This document shows positions 41,780 to 46,407 of a stretch of 46,407 nucleotides of DNA, one piece after another. The stretch is from contig JBBQGM010000038.1 in NCBI GenBank assembly GCA_038322995.1, positions 1 through 46,407 of the forward strand. Direction: 5' to 3'. This DNA is from QHXQ01 sp038322995. GTDB taxonomy: Bacteria > Acidobacteriota > Blastocatellia > Pyrinomonadales > Pyrinomonadaceae. Each line of letters starts with the position of its first letter. Within the stretch, counting starts at the first letter, position 1. The position numbers and the translations under genes are program-made. The notes beneath the pieces were generated by a model. It had not been told where the DNA came from, made no database searches, and saw only the letters and a program-made list of their open reading frames with translations.

Positions 41780-43180
41780 TTGCCAACGCCACCGCCGACG
41801 GATCAGTTTGCGCCGGTTGTTCGCACCGTCGGGCCGCGCTCGCGCCGTGTTTCGTTCACTGAAGCGTTGCGCTTTTGGGTCAAGCTCGGTTTTATTTCGT
41901 TCGGCGGCCCCGCCGGGCAGATCGCGCTCATGCATCGTGAGATCGTCGAACGCCGCCGCTGGATCAGTGAAGAGCGTTTCCTGCACGCGCTCAGCTACTG
42001 CATGCTGCTGCCCGGCCCCGAAGCGACGCAGCTTGCGATCTACGTCGGCTGGCTGTTGCATCGCACGTTGGGCGGCATCGTGGCCGGCGCGTGCTTCGTC
42101 ATTCCCTCGATCTTCGTCCTGCTCGCGCTCTCGTACACTTATGCTGTTTACGGCAACGTGCCTGTCGTCATCGGCGTGCTGAACGGGTTTAAGCCAGTGG
42201 TCGTGGCGATTGTGGTCGAGGCGTTGCTCAAGATCGGCGGTCGTGCGCTCAAGCGCCGCACGCATTACCTGATCGCGCTCTGCGCTTTCGTCGCCATCTA
42301 TTTTCTCCACGTACCCTTCCCGCTCATCGTCTTAGCCGCAGGCCTTGCCGGTCTCATCGGCACGCGCTATCTGCCCGCGCTGTTTGTGCCCTTGCAAACA
42401 GAGCCGCAAGCGGCGGCGACTGAGGCGCGCAAGCAACAGGCGGGCGACGAACTGCCGCTCGCCATCGCCGATGACGCACCGCAACCCGCGCATACACGGC
42501 CCTCGCGCGGACGCGCCTTGCGCACGCTCGCCGTCGGCCTGTTGCTCTGGCTGTTACCGTTTGTCGCCCTCAATCTCTGGCGCGGGCCGCACAGTCTGCA
42601 CGCGCAGGAGTATCGTTTCTTCACCCAAGCGGCCCTGGTCACGTTCGGCGGTGCTTATGCGGTGCTGGCTTACGTCACGCAGGCGACCGTCGAATCTTAT
42701 GGCTGGCTCACGCACGCGCAGGCGGTGGACGGCCTCGCCTTAGCTGAGACGACGCCGGGGCCGCTCATCATGGTCTTGCAATTCATCGGCTTCATGGCCG
42801 CGTGGAACAACCCGCAAAGCGCGCAGCAAACGGCGAGTGCGATCACCGGCGCGCTCATTACCACCTACACGACCTTTCTGCCCTGCTTCTTCTTCATCTT
42901 CCTCGGCGCGCCCTACATCGAAGTGCTGCGCGGTAATAAACACCTGACCGGCGCGCTCAACGGCATCACGGCCGCAGTGGTCGGCGTGATCTTGAATCTC
43001 GCGCTCGTCTTCGGCGCGACTGTTATCTGGCCGCATGGGTTCACGAGTGCGCCCAATTTGTTCGCCGCCGCGCTCAGCGTTGCCGCCTTCCTCGCGCTCT
43101 ATCGTTTCAAACTCGACGTGCTGTGGGTTGTGCTGGCGGGCGGCGCAACCGGTTGTTTGTTTACGTTGCTTGCCAGATGA
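41780..43180 (+). CDS. chrA: Chromate transporter ChrA (long-chain)
   Basis: A 466-residue inner-membrane protein with two CHR domains. The first: FWVKLGFISFGGPAGQIALMHREIVERRRWISEERF and LLPGPEATQLAIYVG. The second: FFTQAALVTFGGAYAVLAYV and ALAETTPGPLIMVLQFIGF. A hydrophilic loop (about 200-245) separates the halves. It exports chromate in characterised members. The TTG start at 41780 follows GGAGAG and directly abuts the hydrolase stop, suggesting coupling. Confidence 0.93.
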   Translation: MPTPPPTDQFAPVVRTVGPRSRRVSFTEALRFWVKLGFISFGGPAGQIALMHREIVERRRWISEERFLHALSYCMLLPGPEATQLAIYVGWLLHRTLGGIVAGACFVIPSIFVLLALSYTYAVYGNVPVVIGVLNGFKPVVVAIVVEALLKIGGRALKRRTHYLIALCAFVAIYFLHVPFPLIVLAAGLAGLIGTRYLPALFVPLQTEPQAAATEARKQQAGDELPLAIADDAPQPAHTRPSRGRALRTLAVGLLLWLLPFVALNLWRGPHSLHAQEYRFFTQAALVTFGGAYAVLAYVTQATVESYGWLTHAQAVDGLALAETTPGPLIMVLQFIGFMAAWNNPQSAQQTASAITGALITTYTTFLPCFFFIFLGAPYIEVLRGNKHLTGALNGITAAVVGVILNLALVFGATVIWPHGFTSAPNLFAAALSVAAFLALYRFKLDVLWVVLAGGATGCLFTLLAR

Positions 43181-43318
43181 GCGAGTTAATAAAGCTGCGC
43201 CGGCAGACGGCGACATGCAATGCAACGATTGCAGCCGGTAAGATTTGCTAACTGTAGTATGATGGCCGCGTGATGCGCGCACGTCTCCGCGCGTTCGGCC
43301 CAAGCAAGAGCGAAGTTG

Positions 43319-45799
43319 ATGTCCCCGCCCAATCTATCAAAAACTCTCTCTCTTTTCTGCGCATGGCTGCTCGCCGTCGCACCCTTTGCGCCCGCGCAGG
43401 AGCAGACGCGCCCGCGCCGTGTGCTCGACGGCCCGCCGAACGAAGCCAGCAATCAATCACCGCCGGCAATCACGCTGACCCGCCTTGAGTCTGAGCCGGT
43501 CATACGCATTGGCCTTGCGACCGCCGCGCGTTCGGTCACAATCTCGACCGCCGCGCCCACGCTCAACGTCGTCAATGACAGTGGCGAGACTGCGCAACCG
43601 CTCGCAGCCGCGCGTGTGCGGATTGAGCCGCGCGTACTTGCGCCGCTGCCAACGCAGAATGCGAATGAGCTTTACCGCGTCGAGATCGCGGTCGTGGAAT
43701 CTGCGTCTGCGGCCGATGCTGTCGCACGTGCCGTGCGCTCGTTGACCGGCGACGAGCCGAGCGTCGTGCAGGATGCGCCGACGAACGCCTGGCGCGTGCG
43801 CGTCGGGCCGCCCGCCGGCCGCGACGAGGCGGAAGACTTACGCACCCGGCTGGAAGAGGCCGGCGTCGCCGCCGTCTCCGTCGTTAGCGCAAACGCGCCG
43901 CCAGCGGCCGGCAACGCGCACAGCGCCGCGCAGAGAGGCGCAACGCCTATGCAGCGTCCAGCGCAAAGCAGCACTGCGCCACGCCACTACGAACCACGCG
44001 CGGCTAGCAACATACGCGCAGGTACACGCACGGGCAACAACGTGCGTCTCGCCGCCAGCGTCTCGCTGCCGACGCGCGGCATGGTCGTGTATGCGGCGGG
44101 CGCGACGCCCTTGCTCGATGCGCGTGCGCCGGTCACGTTCGCCTCATCGGATGAACAGAGCGCGCCCGTGCGTTTCAACGAGAAGCCGTATCGCGGGCGC
44201 ATCGAAGTTTTTACTAATTTGAACGGCGCGCTGACGGTCGTGAATGTCATCGGCTTGGAAGACTACGTGCGCGGCGTCGTGCCAAATGAGTTGTCGCCGG
44301 GCGGCTGGCCCGCGATTGAGGCGTTGAAAGCGCAGGCGGTGGCGGCGCGCACCTACGCCGTCAGTCATCGCGGCCAGTTCAATGCGGCTGGTTACGATCT
44401 GCTGCCCACCACGCGCTCGCAGGTCTACGGCGGCATGGCCACCGAGCAGGCGCTCTCGACGCGCGCCGTCAACGAGACGCGCGGCATCATCGCCATGTAC
44501 AACGGCGAACCGATCAACGCGCTCTACACTTCGACCTGCGGCGGGCGCACCGAAGACGCCGAGCAGATTTTCGGCGGCGCAAGCGTCCCCTATCTGCGCG
44601 GCCGCGAATGCACCGAGACGGCGCAACAGGCGCACGCATCCTTCGCGCCCTTCACGCTGCAAACCACACGCGAGCCGGCGACTTTACGCAGCGCCGAACA
44701 TCTTCAGAGCGCACGCGAGGCTGCGCTGCTCGCCGTCAACGGTCTACGGCTTAACGCGCGCGTGACGGACGAATGGCTCGCTGCTAACGTCAGCATGGAC
44801 GAAGCGCGCACACTGCTCGAAGTGGTCGCGCGGCTGGCGCACCACACGTCACCTGTTATTACGAATGACAGCACACGCCCGCCCGCGTTCGCTTCCGCGC
44901 TCGCGCTCGCGCTCGACGGCGAGAGCCGCGCCGACGTGTTGTTGGACAGCGCAGACGTGGCCTACCTGCTCGCCTTCCGCGATGCCGACGAGATACCAGC
45001 GCCCAATCGCGCCGACGTGGCTGGCATGTTGCGCGATGGTCATTTGACGCTGCTGCCCGATGTCACCTTGCGCCCGCGCCAACCCTTAACCCGCGCCCGC
45101 GCGTTGCATGCTGTCGCGCACGCGCTCGAAGCACGTGGGCTGTTCAGCTTGCAGAAGACGACCGCACGACCGTCCGCGAACGGCACGCTCATCACTCGCC
45201 CCACGAAAGGCGCAGACCGCGCGCTCGCTTTGAGCGCCGACGCATATCTCTTCCGCGCCTTTGGTGAGACGTTGTACCCGGTGCGCGCGGTCAGTCTCAT
45301 CGGCGGCGAGCCGATCAGTTTTCACACCGACGTGCGTGGCGCGGTTGATTATCTTGAAGTCCGGCCCGCACCCAACGGCGCAGCTTCCGACCGCTTCTCG
45401 CCCTTCGCCAACTGGGCAACCACACTCAGCACGGCCGAGGTCAGCCATCGCCTTGTACGCGACATCGGGCGCATCGGCGCGCTCACCGATCTGCACGTCG
45501 CGGCACGCGGCAGCTCGCGGCGTGCGCTCGATCTGGAGGTCAGCGGCACAACCGGCACGGCGCATGTGCGCGGCGGCCGCATACGCTCGGCCTTGGGGTT
45601 GCGCGAACAACTCTTCGTCGTGGAGCGCCGTTACGATGAAAGCGGCCGGCTGCTTGGCTTCACATTCACCGGGCGCGGCTGGGGCCACGGCGTCGGCCTA
45701 TGTCAGGTCGGCGCTTACGGCCTTGCGCGTGCGGGTTGGTCGTATGACCGCATCCTGAAGCACTACTACACCGGCATCGAGCTAACGAAGATGTATTAG
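43319..45799 (+). CDS. Exported SPOR-SpoIID/LytB domain protein
   Basis: An 826-residue exported protein. The signal peptide ends near APFAPAQEQ. A SPOR-like peptidoglycan-binding segment lies about 115-190 (RVEIAVVESASAADAVARAVRSL, RVRVGPPAGRDEAEDL). The SpoIID domain follows: GRIEVFTNLNGALTVVNVIGLEDYVRGVVPNELSP, ALKAQAVAARTYAV, LYTSTCGGRTEDAEQIF. The C-terminal half ends in GRGWGHGVGLCQVGAYGLAR, typical of SpoIID/LytB. SpoIID trims denuded glycan strands, so a role in cell-wall turnover or division is likely. ATG 43319 is used; the preceding TTG is possible. Confidence 0.9.
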   Translation: MSPPNLSKTLSLFCAWLLAVAPFAPAQEQTRPRRVLDGPPNEASNQSPPAITLTRLESEPVIRIGLATAARSVTISTAAPTLNVVNDSGETAQPLAAARVRIEPRVLAPLPTQNANELYRVEIAVVESASAADAVARAVRSLTGDEPSVVQDAPTNAWRVRVGPPAGRDEAEDLRTRLEEAGVAAVSVVSANAPPAAGNAHSAAQRGATPMQRPAQSSTAPRHYEPRAASNIRAGTRTGNNVRLAASVSLPTRGMVVYAAGATPLLDARAPVTFASSDEQSAPVRFNEKPYRGRIEVFTNLNGALTVVNVIGLEDYVRGVVPNELSPGGWPAIEALKAQAVAARTYAVSHRGQFNAAGYDLLPTTRSQVYGGMATEQALSTRAVNETRGIIAMYNGEPINALYTSTCGGRTEDAEQIFGGASVPYLRGRECTETAQQAHASFAPFTLQTTREPATLRSAEHLQSAREAALLAVNGLRLNARVTDEWLAANVSMDEARTLLEVVARLAHHTSPVITNDSTRPPAFASALALALDGESRADVLLDSADVAYLLAFRDADEIPAPNRADVAGMLRDGHLTLLPDVTLRPRQPLTRARALHAVAHALEARGLFSLQKTTARPSANGTLITRPTKGADRALALSADAYLFRAFGETLYPVRAVSLIGGEPISFHTDVRGAVDYLEVRPAPNGAASDRFSPFANWATTLSTAEVSHRLVRDIGRIGALTDLHVAARGSSRRALDLEVSGTTGTAHVRGGRIRSALGLREQLFVVERRYDESGRLLGFTFTGRGWGHGVGLCQVGAYGLARAGWSYDRILKHYYTGIELTKMY

Positions 45800-45807
45800 A
45801 TTCGGAG

Positions 45808-45937
45808 TAACCACAAAGGCACAAAGGACACAAAGGACACAAAGAGAAACGATGAACGATGAACGCGGAATGATGAGCTGTTTTAATTTATCGTTCATCG
45901 TTCCGCCTTCATCATTTGCTTTGTGCCTTTGTGGTTA
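45808..45937. repeat. Palindromic repeat with 19-bp perfect inverted arms
   Basis: The arms 45808-45826 and 45919-45937 are exact inverse copies (TAACCACAAAGGCACAAAG). The left arm continues as three CACAAAGGA-type units. The interior carries a second hairpin (ACGATGAACG against CGTTCATCGT). It is related to the repeat at 40526-40642. It ends nine bases before the glutaredoxin-like ATG. Confidence 0.85.
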
Positions 45938-45946
45938 AGTTGTTTT

Positions 45947-46186
45947 ATGCGCGAGCAGTCCGCAGTCACCCTCTACGTCGTGCCCGGTTGCCCTCTGTGC
46001 GCACAGGCGCGTGCATGGCTGGAATCTCATGGCGTCGCATACGTCGAGCGCGATGCGGCGCGCGATTTCGGCGCGTTACGCGCGATGTACAGGTTGACGA
46101 AACAACGGCTCGTGCCGGTCTTCGAGTTTCGCGGTCGCGCGCTGGTCAGACCGACGGATACAGAACTGGCGCAGTTCCTTTTATAA
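45947..46186 (+). CDS. Glutaredoxin-like protein (79 aa)
   Basis: A small thioredoxin-fold protein. VTLYVVPGCPLCAQARAWLESHGVAYVERDAA is the glutaredoxin N-terminal half with a CPLC redox pair, and LVPVFEFRGRALVRPTDTELAQFL supplies the cis-Pro loop (VPV) and C-terminal helix. It probably acts as a thiol reductant or reduces a partner in the cytoplasm. ATG 45947 is chosen because upstream codons lie in the repeat. No ribosome binding site is visible. Confidence 0.85.
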   Translation: MREQSAVTLYVVPGCPLCAQARAWLESHGVAYVERDAARDFGALRAMYRLTKQRLVPVFEFRGRALVRPTDTELAQFLL

Positions 46187-46243
46187 AATACGAAGCCGGC
46201 GAACGGCCATGCTAATATGGCCGGGTCGGAGGCGAGATCAGGC

Positions 46244-46407
46244 ATGAGCGAAGCGATTCTGGAACAACCCACCGCGACAGAGTTAGTCGTCCTACATCTG
46301 CGCCCTGCCATTGAGATGACAGACGAGCAGTTCTTCTTGGTTTGTCAGCAGAACCGCGATTTGCGCCTCGAACGCACCGCACAGGGAGACCTCATCGTTA
46401 TGCCACC
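46244..46407 (+). CDS. Uma2-family protein, N-terminal part (cut by window edge)
   Basis: ATG 46244 opens a frame running off the window (54 residues visible). LRPAIEMTDEQFFLVCQQNRDLRLERTAQGDLIVMPP is the typical start of Uma2/DUF820 proteins, a PD-(D/E)XK nuclease-like family expanded in cyanobacteria and Acidobacteria, function largely unknown. GGAGG stands about 14 bases upstream. Confidence 0.82.
   Translation, partial: MSEAILEQPTATELVVLHLRPAIEMTDEQFFLVCQQNRDLRLERTAQGDLIVMP

Noticed and set aside
41174..42310. 378-codon minus-strand frame opposite the serine hydrolase and chrA
   Set aside because: It spans two real genes in antisense and has no motif.
38000..46407. CRISPR array suspected from repeats
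   Set aside because: The repeats are inverted palindromes or short tandem units without regular spacers; no cas gene is present.
1..46407. tRNA or rRNA genes
   Set aside because: I looked for the T-arm GGTTCGAATCC pattern and rRNA signatures and found none that folds with the rest of a tRNA.

Overview
The window is a GC-rich, densely coded bacterial chromosome segment from a Gram-negative organism. Signs of this are a lipoprotein, an ArnT-like glycosyltransferase, an LPS-type Gfo/Idh oxidoreductase and a SPOR-SpoIID protein. RpoD carries the long non-conserved insert seen in Proteobacteria and Acidobacteriota. The gene style (S55 peptidase, glycine-zipper protein, Uma2, IS4 plus IS1595 elements, palindromic intergenic repeats) points to Acidobacteriota, possibly Blastocatellia. 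That placement is inference from gene content, not a search.

Layout. 1-1640: mobile DNA, with the 3' end of an IS4-type transposase and an IS1595-type transposase with its small accessory ORF. 1650-3118: DNA glycosylase and DUF2071 gene. 3234-4961: rpoD (minus). 5611-9137: membrane GGDEF-EAL protein and an acyltransferase. 9259-14123 (minus): peroxiredoxin, PLP transsulfuration enzyme, cysM, JAMM peptidase, and a CysO-MoeB-rhodanese fusion. This looks like a complete protein-thiocarboxylate cysteine pathway. 14648-15388: exported glycine-zipper protein. 15607-19004 (minus): APH(6)-type kinase, SDR, amidohydrolase, with a candidate small RNA on the plus strand near 17512-17650. 19152-20225: recA.

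20573-30699 (minus) is a long unidirectional cluster: lipoprotein, hisA, dienoyl-CoA-reductase-like SDR, trpE, trpG, trpD, trpC, trpF, a diguanylate cyclase with a degenerate receiver domain, trpB, trpA. Many junctions overlap or are tight. 30781-32691 (minus) is an exported dikinase-like protein whose phosphohistidine domain precedes the ATP-grasp domain. rsmG diverges from it. 33544-35409 is an S55 peptidase, followed by mobA, an alpha/beta hydrolase whose nucleophile position is Glu, an ArnT-like transferase, a Gfo/Idh oxidoreductase, a serine hydrolase, chrA, a SPOR-SpoIID protein, a glutaredoxin-like protein and a truncated Uma2 gene.

The right third holds several palindromic intergenic repeats, including a 176-bp MITE-like element with 18-bp terminal inverted repeats nested inside another repeat. 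The most interesting items are the CysO fusion with an internal Gly-Gly beside its JAMM peptidase, the candidate small RNA, the diguanylate cyclase inside the trp operon, and the exported dikinase.
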